DNA of 8,889 bases from Sulfitobacter sp. GTDB lineage: Bacteria > Pseudomonadota > Alphaproteobacteria > Rhodobacterales > Rhodobacteraceae. A program made the translations under genes and the position numbers. The notes under the pieces were generated by a model. That model did not search any database. It saw nothing but the letters and a program-made list of their open reading frames with translations, and had not been told where the DNA came from. The stretch's first letter is position 1; every line of letters starts with the position of its first letter. Location of the stretch: positions 1-8,889 of the forward strand of contig JAGXHC010000201.1 in assembly GCA_024636405.1 (NCBI GenBank), given 5' to 3'. Of the stretch, positions 1 to 6,938 are shown piece by piece.

Positions 1-476
1 ATCCACGGTTGCTGTTGATCATGGGCAAGGGCGGCAAGGAACGCATGGTGCCACTGTCGCCCCCGGCGCGCAGCGCGCTGACCGACTGGCTTGGCTTTCG
101 GGACAGGCAGGACGCCGAGGCGCAGGGCAAACGTCTGCCACCGTCGCGGTATCTGTTTGCGTCGCGGGGCCAGTCCGGCCACCTGACGCGGCATCGATTC
201 TATCTGATGATCAAGGAATTTGCCGTGGCCGGCGGTGTGGACCCTTCAAAGGTGACGCCGCATACATTGCGCCACGCCTTTGCCACACATCTGCTGGCGC
301 ACGGAGCAGACCTGCGCGCGATCCAGACAATGCTGGGACACGCAGACGTTGCAACGACTGAGATCTACACCCATGTGCTGGAAGAGCGTCTTTCAGAACT
401 GGTGCTGGACAATCACCCGCTTGCCAAGAACGGCAAGCGCAAGGACGGCGGCAACACGTCTTCTGACGGCCAATAG
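1..476 (+). CDS. xerD: Tyrosine recombinase XerD, C-terminal part (5' end outside window)
   Basis: Site-specific tyrosine recombinase. Together with XerC it resolves chromosome dimers at dif during division. The window holds the C-terminal catalytic domain, in frame from base 3 and open at the 5' edge. Counting from the TTG codon at 9, visible catalytic elements are the beta-hairpin Lys in GKGGKER (residues 6-12), the HxLR box (H85, R88), the LGH box (H111) and the nucleophile Y120 (codon 366-368) in the context IYTHV. The HTLRHAFATHLL and GHADVATTEIYTHV blocks are typical of XerC/XerD. XerD is preferred over XerC on general resemblance, without an alignment. After the usual C-terminal end near the Asn-His-Pro, about 18 polar residues (Lys/Gly/Ser-rich) follow. 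They are encoded in the stretch that overlaps the convergent phosphoesterase gene. The TTG at 9 is internal, not a real start. Confidence 0.9.
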   Translation, partial: PRLLLIMGKGGKERMVPLSPPARSALTDWLGFRDRQDAEAQGKRLPPSRYLFASRGQSGHLTRHRFYLMIKEFAVAGGVDPSKVTPHTLRHAFATHLLAHGADLRAIQTMLGHADVATTEIYTHVLEERLSELVLDNHPLAKNGKRKDGGNTSSDGQ

Positions 477-1243
477 CCGCTGCGCAGGCTGTCACGGTAA
501 GCAGGCGGCAAGCCCGCGACCGTCATATCTGCGACCGCACCCGCCACGTTATAATCAAGCCGGTGAATGGCCACCTCTGCGCCGTCAAGCACCCCATAGC
601 GGGTCTGCTGGCGCCCGTCATGCGGCGGCATCCCGATCACGCCCGCATTGATCCAACGGCCTTTGGGCGTGTCGCGGATGAAAGGTATGCCGCAATGGCC
701 CGCGATAATGTGATCAACCGCACCGATCGCCGCCTCCACGGCCTGCCATTCCTGCGTGAAGACCGCATCAGGCGACGTGGGCCAGATGAACCGCGCGATA
801 TCGGTCATACCGCCGTGGATAACCGCATAGCGCGCGCCCTGATGGCGAAAACTGACCACATCAGGCAGCGCGTCCATCCATTGGCATGCGGTGCCCTCCA
901 TCTGTGCTGCGGCAAAGCCGTACCAGCCGTCACTGAGCAGGTCACAGGCACTGCCCGCCGCAAAACCGCAGCCGCAATCAGACGCGCCGCTGGCCAGTTG
1001 GCGTTCGCAATTGCCTGCCACCACGGCACAGCCGCCGTCCCGGTGCAGGGCCCGGATCAGCGAAGTTGTTGCGTTCGGCGCGCCGCAATACGCCACCACA
1101 TCGCCCGTACAGATCATCGCGCCTTTTGCGATCCCGTGGCGCGCGGCCATGTCAATCACGGCCTGCGTCGCTTGATGATTGGAGTAGGGGCCGCCAAACA
1201 ACAGCACGGCGCCGTCCATCTGGCCCAGATCGCTATGTTTCAT
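413..1243 (-). CDS. Metallophosphoesterase-fold protein with degenerate metal site
   Basis: 276 aa, resembling the YfcE/diadenosine-tetraphosphatase-like calcineurin phosphoesterases. Seen in order: a strand plus FGGPYSN (residues 16-22) where the family has [SG]D-x-HGN; TGDVV (46-50, D48); VAGNCE (75-80, N78); VIHGG (141-145, H143); AGHCGIPF (181-188), where GHTH is usual; then NAGVIG (199-204). So the middle Asp, Asn and His and the first His of the last motif are kept. The first-motif Asp and His are Gly18 and Tyr20, and the last-motif second His is Gly185. There are nine Cys, three clustered at 90, 92 and 100. The ATG start has a good ribosome site (GGGGAGG, 7 nt spacing). The gene is divergent from the CNNM gene and its last 64 bp overlap the xerD 3' end. 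Cytosolic, with no signal peptide. Substrate unknown; it may be non-hydrolytic or use an altered metal centre. Confidence 0.8.
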   Translation of the reverse strand: MKHSDLGQMDGAVLLFGGPYSNHQATQAVIDMAARHGIAKGAMICTGDVVAYCGAPNATTSLIRALHRDGGCAVVAGNCERQLASGASDCGCGFAAGSACDLLSDGWYGFAAAQMEGTACQWMDALPDVVSFRHQGARYAVIHGGMTDIARFIWPTSPDAVFTQEWQAVEAAIGAVDHIIAGHCGIPFIRDTPKGRWINAGVIGMPPHDGRQQTRYGVLDGAEVAIHRLDYNVAGAVADMTVAGLPPAYRDSLRSGYWPSEDVLPPSLRLPFLASG

Positions 1244-1250
1244 CGTGCCG

Positions 1251-1257
1251 CCTCCCC
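1251..1257 (-). promoter_or_regulatory. Ribosome binding site of the phosphoesterase gene
   Basis: On the minus strand GGGGAGG precedes the ATG at 1243 by 7 nt. This supports that start over the in-frame ATG at residue 9, which has no comparable site. Confidence 0.7.
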
Positions 1258-1266
1258 GTCTTGCCC

Positions 1267-1295
1267 TTGAATGAAACCGCCCACACGCCCATAAA
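1267..1295 (+). promoter_or_regulatory. Candidate sigma70-type promoter for the CNNM/CorC gene
   Basis: In the 87-bp divergent gap, TTGAAT (1267-1272) and CATAAA (1290-1295) are separated by 17 bp. Each matches 4 of 6 consensus positions. The predicted transcript start would lie near 1302, about 30 nt before the ATG at 1331. The match is modest and could be chance. No convincing promoter was found for the divergent phosphoesterase. Confidence 0.3.
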
Positions 1296-1330
1296 CGGAC
1301 CTGACATATTTCAATTGGATATCTTCTCAG

Positions 1331-2638
1331 ATGGAAAACGGCATCGCAATGCTGGACGGCGCTTTTTGGGTAAGCTGCGGGATCATCCTGTTGCTTTTGA
1401 TCCTTTCGGGCTTCTTTTCGGGGTCTGAAACGGCGCTGACTGCCGCATCACGTGGCAAGCTGCGCGCGCAGGCTGATAAAGGGTCTCGCGGGGCCGAAAG
1501 GGCGCTGAAAATAACCGAGGACAATGAGCGGCTGATCGGCTCTGTGCTGCTGGGCAACAATCTGGTGAACATCATGGCGGCATCGCTGGCCACGGCGCTG
1601 TTCACGCGGCTGTTTGGTGACAATGGTGTGGCGCTGGCCACGCTGGTCATGACGCTGCTGGTGCTGGTGTTTTCCGAAGTTCTGCCAAAGACCTATGCCA
1701 TCACAAATGCCGAACGTGCAGCGGCACTTGTCTCAAGGCCCATTGGCGTGGTCGTGCTGGTGTTTTCGCCGGTCGTGACCGCCGTTCGGTTTTTCGTGCG
1801 CGGTGTGCTGCGGGTTTTCGGCGTGACCATCGACCCGGACAGCAATATCCTTGCCGTCCGCGAGGAAATCGCCGGTGCGCTGCAACTGGGCCATTCCGAA
1901 GGCGTGGTTGAAAAAGAGGACCGCGACCGTATTCTGGGCGCGCTTGACCTGCGTGAACGTGCAGTCGAAGAGATCATGTTGCACCGCTCGGGCATTGAAA
2001 TGATCGACGCTGATACCGATCCGTCCGAAATCCTGGAGCAATGCCTGCATTCCAACCACACCCGCCTGCCCGTCTTTCGTGGCGATCCCGAAAACATCAT
2101 CGGCGTCGTTCACGCCAAAGACCTGCTGCGCGCGATGTACAAGCTGATCGGCGGGCCGCAGGGCGATGCCGGAGCGCTGAATAACTTCAACGTCGTCGAT
2201 GTGGTGATGAAACCGTATTTTGTGCCCGAAACCTCGACGCTGGACGAGCAGATGCGCCAGTTTCTGCGCAGGCGTACGCATTTTGCACTGGTGGTGGATG
2301 AATATGGATCGCTTCAGGGGCTGATCACGCTTGAGGATATCCTGGAAGAAATCGTGGGCGAGATCACGGACGAATTTGACGCCGACGTCGACTATCCGCT
2401 CAAGCGTGGCGAGGACGGGCAATATTTTGTTGACGGTGCCATGACGATCCGCGACCTGAACCGCGCCACCGACTGGACTCTGCCCGATGAGGAAGCCAAC
2501 ACCGTCGCAGGGCTGGTGATCCATGAGGCCCAGATGATCCCGACTGCCGGGCAAGTGTTTTCCTTTCACGGCTTCCGGTTCGAGGTCGTGGCACGCATCG
2601 GCAACCGGATCACGCAGCTGAAGATCAGACCGCTTTAG
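1331..2638 (+). CDS. HlyC/CorC-family transporter (CNNM, CBS pair, CorC_HlyC)
   Basis: 435-aa integral membrane protein of the CNNM/CorC family, whose characterised members are Mg2+ transporters or exchangers. Residues ~9-200 form the CNNM transmembrane domain, with the motif SGFFSGSETALTAASR (26-41), GNNLVNI (75-81) and FSEVLPKTYA (114-123) between hydrophobic helices. A CBS pair follows at ~215-345, with LPVF (246-249) and VVDEYG (321-326), typical of nucleotide-binding Bateman modules. Residues ~355-433 match the CorC_HlyC C-terminal domain. Length is normal for the family. The start is not certain: the ATG at 1331 has no clear Shine-Dalgarno, while the ATG at 1349 has a weak GGAAA upstream. 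Either start leaves the whole CNNM domain intact. The older 'hemolysin' label for this family is misleading. The actual ion is not readable here. Confidence 0.9.
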   Translation: MENGIAMLDGAFWVSCGIILLLLILSGFFSGSETALTAASRGKLRAQADKGSRGAERALKITEDNERLIGSVLLGNNLVNIMAASLATALFTRLFGDNGVALATLVMTLLVLVFSEVLPKTYAITNAERAAALVSRPIGVVVLVFSPVVTAVRFFVRGVLRVFGVTIDPDSNILAVREEIAGALQLGHSEGVVEKEDRDRILGALDLRERAVEEIMLHRSGIEMIDADTDPSEILEQCLHSNHTRLPVFRGDPENIIGVVHAKDLLRAMYKLIGGPQGDAGALNNFNVVDVVMKPYFVPETSTLDEQMRQFLRRRTHFALVVDEYGSLQGLITLEDILEEIVGEITDEFDADVDYPLKRGEDGQYFVDGAMTIRDLNRATDWTLPDEEANTVAGLVIHEAQMIPTAGQVFSFHGFRFEVVARIGNRITQLKIRPL

Positions 2639-2727
2639 GGATGACGGGCGTCTTCGCAAAATCCTGCGTCAACTTTGGCGACGCGCGGGGCAATGGGCGC
2701 TGTTCGCCGTAGCCTCGCAACCCTCCG
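2639..2727. other. Convergent intergenic gap
   Basis: 89 bp between the stops of the CNNM gene and the minus-strand flavoenzyme gene. A short GC stem (GCGTC at 2666-2670, GACGC at 2680-2684, 9-nt loop) is present, but neither strand has a following T run. A bidirectional intrinsic terminator is therefore not supported. Confidence 0.4.
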
Positions 2728-5151
2728 TCAGGCCCGCAGCCTTTGACCCGATGGATCAAAGGGCGGCTCTGCCAATACGACCGCGTCATGTGGCCGACCC
2801 AGCACCATGACCTGTACGGTGTCGCCCGCCGCGACGTCGCGCACAAACCCCAGCGCCAGCGATTGTTCGACCGTATAGCCATAGGCCCCGGACGTCACCC
2901 GCCCGATGCCTTCGCCATTGCGGAAAATCGGCTCACCGCCTGTGGCATCGGCGTTTGATGCGTCTGTCTGGGCGCCGTCCAGCGCCAAGACCACAAGCCG
3001 CTCGCGCGCGGGTTTTGCCAGCGTTTCTGACACTGCCTCTTTGTTCAGGAACGCCTTGTCCAGCTTGCACAGCCGCTCCAGCCCGACCTCTTGTGGCCAA
3101 TATTCCGGCGAATATTCCCGGCCCCAGCTTCCATAGCCCTTTTCAATGCGCAGCGACATCAATGCACGGCTGCCGACCGGACCCGCGCCCAGATCCTTGC
3201 CCGCAGCGATCAGCGCCTCATATAGGCGCAACTGATCGGTCTCGGCACAGTGCAGTTCCCATCCCAGATCGCCGGTAAACGACACCCGCAAGGCCAGCAC
3301 ACGCACGCCCGCGATTTCGATCCAACCGGAGCGCATGAAGGGGAAATCCGCCGTGGTCAGTGATGTATTGGTCAGCCGTTGCAGCATCTCGCGTGATTTT
3401 GGACCCGCGACGTTGAACCCGCACATCGCCGCCGTCATGCTTTCAAATGTCGTGCTTTCAGGCAGCGGTACGGCGTTGAAGAACCGCTGGTGATACCGCT
3501 CCGCCATGCCCGACCCGATGATCCAGAATTCATCCTCGGCCATGCGCGTGACGGTGAAATCGCCCGCAATGCCGCCGCGCACACCAATCAACGGCGTCAG
3601 GCAGGAACGCCCCACGGCCCGTGGCATGGTATTGGCAAAAATCGCATTCAGCCATGCTTCGGCCCCCTGCCCCTGACAGCGGTATTTTGCAAAGTTCGAT
3701 ATGTCGATGATCCCTGCCTTGTCGCGCAACATCCGACATTCCTGGCCCACCTGATCCCACCAGCCTTGCCGGGTAAAGCCGTGGGTTTCATCCACCGATC
3801 CCACCTGCATGCCGTAATAAAGCGGATGTTCCCACCCATAGTTCAGGCCAAAGACCGCGCCGCTTTGCCGTTGCAGATCATAGACGGGGCGTTTTCGCAC
3901 GGGTCTGCCCGCGCCGCGTTCCTCGTTCGGGAAATGGATCTTGAAGCGGTTGGCATATTGGTCGCCGACGCGCGCCTTGGTAAAGGCCTTGTCTGCCCAG
4001 TCGCCGAACCGTGCCATGTCCCAGGCAAACATGTCATAACGGCTTTCGCCCGTCACGATCCAGTCGGCAGCCAAAAGGCCCATTCCGCCCGATTGCGAGA
4101 AACCGGGTATGATGCCGTTGCAGCAAAAGTAATTGCGCAGTTCGGGCACCGGGCCAAACAGCACATTCGCATCCGGCGACCAGATCATCGGCCCGTTGAT
4201 CACGCGCTTGATACCCGCCTCGCCAACTGCCGGCACGCGGTCTATGGCGCGCAACATATTGGGCTCGATCCGTTCCAGATCATCGGCAAAAAGTTCATGG
4301 CCAAAGCCTTGGGGTGTGCCACTTTCGGCCCAGAAACGCATGTCCTTTTCGTAGGCGCCCACCAGCAATCCCTTGCCTTCCTGGCGCAGGTAATATTCCC
4401 CGTCACGGTCCGCCACCGACGGCAATCGCCGGTCAAGTGCTGCTATTTCAGCTATGGTTTCGGTGACGAAATACTGATGCTCCGTCGGTTGCAACGGCAG
4501 GGTTATGCCCGCCATCGCGGCCACCTCCCGGCCCCACAGACCTGCCGCGTTCACGATCCACTGGGTCGCGATATCACCCTTTTCGGTGCGCACGATCCAA
4601 CTGCCGTCTGGCTGTTGTTCGGTGCCGGTAACGGGGCAAAAGCGCACAATCTCGGCCCCACCTTGCCGTGCGCCCGCGGCATAGGCATTGGTCACACCAG
4701 AGGGGTCTACATTGCCGCCTGAGGGTTCAAACATGATGCAGCGGATACCGTCATAATTGACCAAAGGATGCAGGCGTTCCGCCTCGTCGCGGGTCACTTC
4801 GTGAAAGTTGAGCCCATAGTATTTCGCCTTGGCCGCCTGTAGGCGCAACTGATGCTCGCGCGCTTCGGTTTGCGCCAGATACAGCGAACCGGGCTGGAAC
4901 ACGCCACAACTTTGGCCCGTTTCCGCCTCGAGCGCGTTATACAGATCCATCGTATAGTTCTGGATGCGGGTGATGTTGTTGTTGTCGTGCAACCCGTGGA
5001 TATTCGCCGCCGCATGCCAGGTAGAGCCGGAGGTCAACTCGTCGCGTTCCAACAGTATGACATCGGACCAGCCCAGCTTTGTCAGATGATACAGGATCGA
5101 GCAGCCGATAACGCCGCCTCCGATGATGACGGCCTGGGCATGGGTGCGCAT
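2728..5151 (-). CDS. FAD-dependent dimethylglycine/sarcosine dehydrogenase-like enzyme with GcvT domain
   Basis: 807-aa two-domain flavoenzyme. The N-terminal DAO-type FAD oxidoreductase (~6-370) has GGGVIG (11-16), the dinucleotide acid in LLERDE (33-38) and SGSTWHAA (41-48). H46 aligns with the covalent FAD-attachment His of dimethylglycine dehydrogenase. A linker (FAO_M-like, ~375-430) leads to a GcvT-like folate-binding domain (~435-700: GDFTV at 530-534 with candidate catalytic D531, TGDLGWE at 626-632, LRIEKGYGSWG at 667-677) and a GcvT C-terminal barrel (~715-800). Expected reaction: oxidative removal of an N-methyl group, with the C1 unit passed to tetrahydrofolate; cytosolic. The ATG at 5151 is chosen because the FAD fold begins at once and AGGA sits 8 nt upstream. 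An in-frame GTG at 5187 lacks a usable ribosome site. Odd point: WHAAAN (45-50), where relatives usually have WHAAG. Substrate unproven (dimethylglycine, sarcosine or another methylated amine). Confidence 0.88.
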   Translation of the reverse strand: MRTHAQAVIIGGGVIGCSILYHLTKLGWSDVILLERDELTSGSTWHAAANIHGLHDNNNITRIQNYTMDLYNALEAETGQSCGVFQPGSLYLAQTEAREHQLRLQAAKAKYYGLNFHEVTRDEAERLHPLVNYDGIRCIMFEPSGGNVDPSGVTNAYAAGARQGGAEIVRFCPVTGTEQQPDGSWIVRTEKGDIATQWIVNAAGLWGREVAAMAGITLPLQPTEHQYFVTETIAEIAALDRRLPSVADRDGEYYLRQEGKGLLVGAYEKDMRFWAESGTPQGFGHELFADDLERIEPNMLRAIDRVPAVGEAGIKRVINGPMIWSPDANVLFGPVPELRNYFCCNGIIPGFSQSGGMGLLAADWIVTGESRYDMFAWDMARFGDWADKAFTKARVGDQYANRFKIHFPNEERGAGRPVRKRPVYDLQRQSGAVFGLNYGWEHPLYYGMQVGSVDETHGFTRQGWWDQVGQECRMLRDKAGIIDISNFAKYRCQGQGAEAWLNAIFANTMPRAVGRSCLTPLIGVRGGIAGDFTVTRMAEDEFWIIGSGMAERYHQRFFNAVPLPESTTFESMTAAMCGFNVAGPKSREMLQRLTNTSLTTADFPFMRSGWIEIAGVRVLALRVSFTGDLGWELHCAETDQLRLYEALIAAGKDLGAGPVGSRALMSLRIEKGYGSWGREYSPEYWPQEVGLERLCKLDKAFLNKEAVSETLAKPARERLVVLALDGAQTDASNADATGGEPIFRNGEGIGRVTSGAYGYTVEQSLALGFVRDVAAGDTVQVMVLGRPHDAVVLAEPPFDPSGQRLRA

Positions 5152-5159
5152 TGTGTGGG

Positions 5160-5164
5160 TCCTG
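5160..5164 (-). promoter_or_regulatory. Ribosome binding site deciding the 807-aa flavoenzyme start
   Basis: Minus-strand CAGGA lies 8 nt before the ATG at 5151. It favours this start over the GTG 36 bases further upstream, which has only CAGG directly abutting it. Confidence 0.55.
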
Positions 5165-5219
5165 GGATCGGTTGCGTTGCGCCCCACCCTGACGGCGTGA
5201 AGGCGCGCGGTATTGCCCG

Positions 5220-5249
5220 ATTACGACATCGCCCGTCGCCCTGTGACAA
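5220..5249 (-). promoter_or_regulatory. Candidate promoter for the 807-aa flavoenzyme gene
   Basis: In the 134-bp gap downstream of DUF2254, the minus strand reads TTGTCA (5249-5244, 5 of 6 to the -35 consensus), 18 bp, then CGTAAT (5225-5220, 4 of 6 to the -10 consensus). It would start transcription about 60 nt before the ATG at 5151. Similarity is modest. Read-through from DUF2254 is an alternative, since no terminator is evident between the genes. Confidence 0.3.
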
Positions 5250-5285
5250 GAGCCATCAAATCGCCGACATCGCCTTGCAGCCGCG

Positions 5286-6632
5286 TCAGTGCCGCATGTC
5301 GGGTGCATCGTTTGCCGACGCTTCAAGACGTTGCTCGACCGCTTCACGGACATCGGACCGCGCCATGGACATCAACCGCTCGCGGTCCGGTTCAAAGTCG
5401 ATGACCGCCAGCGCCCGGCGCAGGTGGATCTCGGCGGCCTTTCGCGCCGCAGCGCTCAGCCTTTCGTCGGGGTGGCGCATCAAACCGGACAGCGTTGCCT
5501 GCAACCTCTGCTGCACCTCCACCACGGCGGCCCCGTCGCGTGCCAGCGGTGAAAACGCATCCTCGATCAGATCTTCGGGATCAAGCGGGGCAACAAAGAG
5601 GTATTTCAGCTTGTGATCGCGTTCCGCCAACGATTCGTCTTTGTAGGCTGACAAAATCCGCCCGATCCGGGTGATGACATCAATGGCGGTGCCCGGATCA
5701 TTCACACCCGGCGACAGCGCCTTTGAGGCAACTTCGCCCATCACCGTCAGACCAAATCGCGGGTCCTGATCGAAGGTACGCAAATCGCCCATACGCATAT
5801 TGTCGCGCACTTCTTTTTCCAGGCTTTCCCAATCGTGCGTGTCGTCTTCGGGGGTGCCGCGTTTGACAACCTGTATCATCGGCTCATTCAGAAAAACAAA
5901 CTCCCCGATGTAGCGCGTCAGGTAAAGTTCAACCCCGTGGGTTTTTGCGACATTGTTCATGGCTTCCGGATAGATATGCTGAATATAGCCGCTTTCGGTG
6001 GCAAGGATCGGTTTGGCATCACCCGGCACATCGCCGGTCAACGCGCGCGCGCCCAGGCACGGGTCGTTCAGACGTTCCTTGAACTGGGCGCGGGTGACAT
6101 CCTCAATCTGACGGGTGGTATCAATCAGGCTGCCGAACGTTTGCAGATGCAGCACCCAGCGGATCAGGTAGATGACGATTACCGCCAGCACCACCACCGT
6201 CATGACGAACAGCACAAATGCGCGTTCGTCTACGTAAATGCCCAGTTCGCGCATGATGATGGCCACCAGCGCATAGACGTAGGCACCGATAAAGACCGCC
6301 AATGTATTTTGCGTGGTCCGGTCCTGGATAATCAGGCGGTGCACACGCGGCGTCCACTGCGTAGAGGACGCGCGGTAAACCGAGACCATGACCGTGATGG
6401 AAAACGTGGTGACTGCCAGCATCGCATTGGCAATGATCTGAAGCAGACGGTCAGCGGCAGAACCTGTGAGGCTGGTCGCGATCTTGTCCGGCACAAAACC
6501 CTCGATCAGTTGCGTCAGGCCAAGGGCTACAAAAGCCATCAGCCCCATCAGCAAAACCCGCACCCACAATTTGCGCGTATATTCACGCGTTTTGCGGAGC
6601 AGGGTCTGGGGAATAAACATATCAAAATTCAT
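5286..6632 (-). CDS. DUF2254 domain-containing membrane protein
   Basis: 448 aa, matching the DUF2254 predicted membrane protein family. Four hydrophobic segments fall at about 23-43, 63-86, 109-128 and 137-162. Between segments 2 and 3 lies the family's conserved stretch SVYRASSTQWTPRVHR (84-99) followed by DRTTQNTLAVFIGAYVYAL (104-122). The remaining ~285 residues are soluble. They include a segment rich in Gly/Pro/Asp (SPGVNDPGTAID) typical of the family C-terminal half. Function is unknown, with inner-membrane location inferred. The ATG at 6632 has only a weak GATGATG-like upstream sequence but overlaps by ATGA the stop of a 40-codon ORF, so translation may be coupled. It is divergent from the second flavoenzyme and 134 bp upstream of the first. 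Confidence 0.88.
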   Translation of the reverse strand: MNFDMFIPQTLLRKTREYTRKLWVRVLLMGLMAFVALGLTQLIEGFVPDKIATSLTGSAADRLLQIIANAMLAVTTFSITVMVSVYRASSTQWTPRVHRLIIQDRTTQNTLAVFIGAYVYALVAIIMRELGIYVDERAFVLFVMTVVVLAVIVIYLIRWVLHLQTFGSLIDTTRQIEDVTRAQFKERLNDPCLGARALTGDVPGDAKPILATESGYIQHIYPEAMNNVAKTHGVELYLTRYIGEFVFLNEPMIQVVKRGTPEDDTHDWESLEKEVRDNMRMGDLRTFDQDPRFGLTVMGEVASKALSPGVNDPGTAIDVITRIGRILSAYKDESLAERDHKLKYLFVAPLDPEDLIEDAFSPLARDGAAVVEVQQRLQATLSGLMRHPDERLSAAARKAAEIHLRRALAVIDFEPDRERLMSMARSDVREAVEQRLEASANDAPDMRH

Positions 6633-6751
6633 GTCGCATCATCTAGCGTGATAAACGGCGCGTCCACCCCCAGAAGGTTGCCGTGCCGAATTGTGCGGGT
6701 TTCGTTTTCCGGCTGATCCGAAATCGATCGCAGCCTTTCCAAAGGCGTCAT
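6629..6751 (-). CDS. Possible small gene (40 aa) upstream of DUF2254, ATGA overlap
   Basis: A 40-codon ATG-initiated ORF, too short for usual gene calling. Its TGA (6631-6629) shares ATGA with the DUF2254 start, the common arrangement for translational coupling in operons. The product begins MTPLERLRS and ends FITLDDAT. It is polar and slightly acidic at the C-terminus, with no membrane segment and no family I recognise. About 62% of third positions are G or C, compatible with coding but not decisive. No good Shine-Dalgarno precedes the ATG. An in-frame GTG adjoins it, and a TTG five codons upstream has AGGG near it, before an in-frame TGA. It could be a real small protein, a leader peptide, or chance. 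Confidence 0.4.
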   Translation of the reverse strand: MTPLERLRSISDQPENETRTIRHGNLLGVDAPFITLDDAT

Positions 6752-6938
6752 CACGCCACGCGGCAAGGGCCCTGCTCAATGCGCTGATCCGGGTGCTGCG
6801 GACACCCCGGCCATGAAAGTCGGCCCGTCATTGATTTTCGCCCGCCGATGGACAAAATCGACATCTGGCGTCGGGTTTCGACACGATCCACCGGGATGAA
6901 TTCGCCACCACTGGTGCAGTCGCAAATTGGAGAAGCCC
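6752..6938. other. Divergent intergenic region upstream of the second flavoenzyme
   Basis: 187 bp (306 bp to the DUF2254 start if the small ORF is not real). It must hold the promoters for the rightward flavoenzyme and probably for the leftward small ORF/DUF2254 unit. I found no box pair I would defend. It contains an imperfect inverted repeat (GGGTG at 6791-6795 with CACCC at 6803-6807, extendable with one bulge to CCGG ends) and an 11-bp palindrome CACCACTGGTG at 6906-6916, about 22 nt before the start codon. Either could be a regulator site or chance. Confidence 0.35.
6929..6932 (+). promoter_or_regulatory. Ribosome binding site of the second flavoenzyme
   Basis: GGAG lies 6 nt before the ATG at 6939. 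The FAD-binding fold begins at residue 7, so the site and the fold agree on this start. Confidence 0.7.

Noticed and set aside
1733..2659. Minus-strand open frame (308 codons) antisense to the CNNM gene
   Set aside because: No family resemblance. The plus strand encodes a complete CNNM-CBS-CorC protein here.
2666..2684. Hairpin as intrinsic terminator between the convergent genes
   Set aside because: Only a 5-bp stem with a 9-nt loop and no T run on either strand.
3490..4722. Long plus-strand open frame (410 codons) antisense to the first flavoenzyme
   Set aside because: Composition is His/Arg/Ala-rich without motifs, and it lies wholly inside the well-supported minus-strand enzyme.
5152..5187. 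Upstream GTG start adding 12 residues to the 807-aa flavoenzyme
   Set aside because: No spaced ribosome site before the GTG. The ATG at 5151 has AGGA at 8 nt and, like its paralog, starts right at the FAD fold, placing the motifs at identical residue numbers.
5835..6716. Plus-strand open frame (293 codons) antisense to DUF2254
   Set aside because: His/Gln/Arg-rich shadow of the DUF2254 frame with no domain signal.
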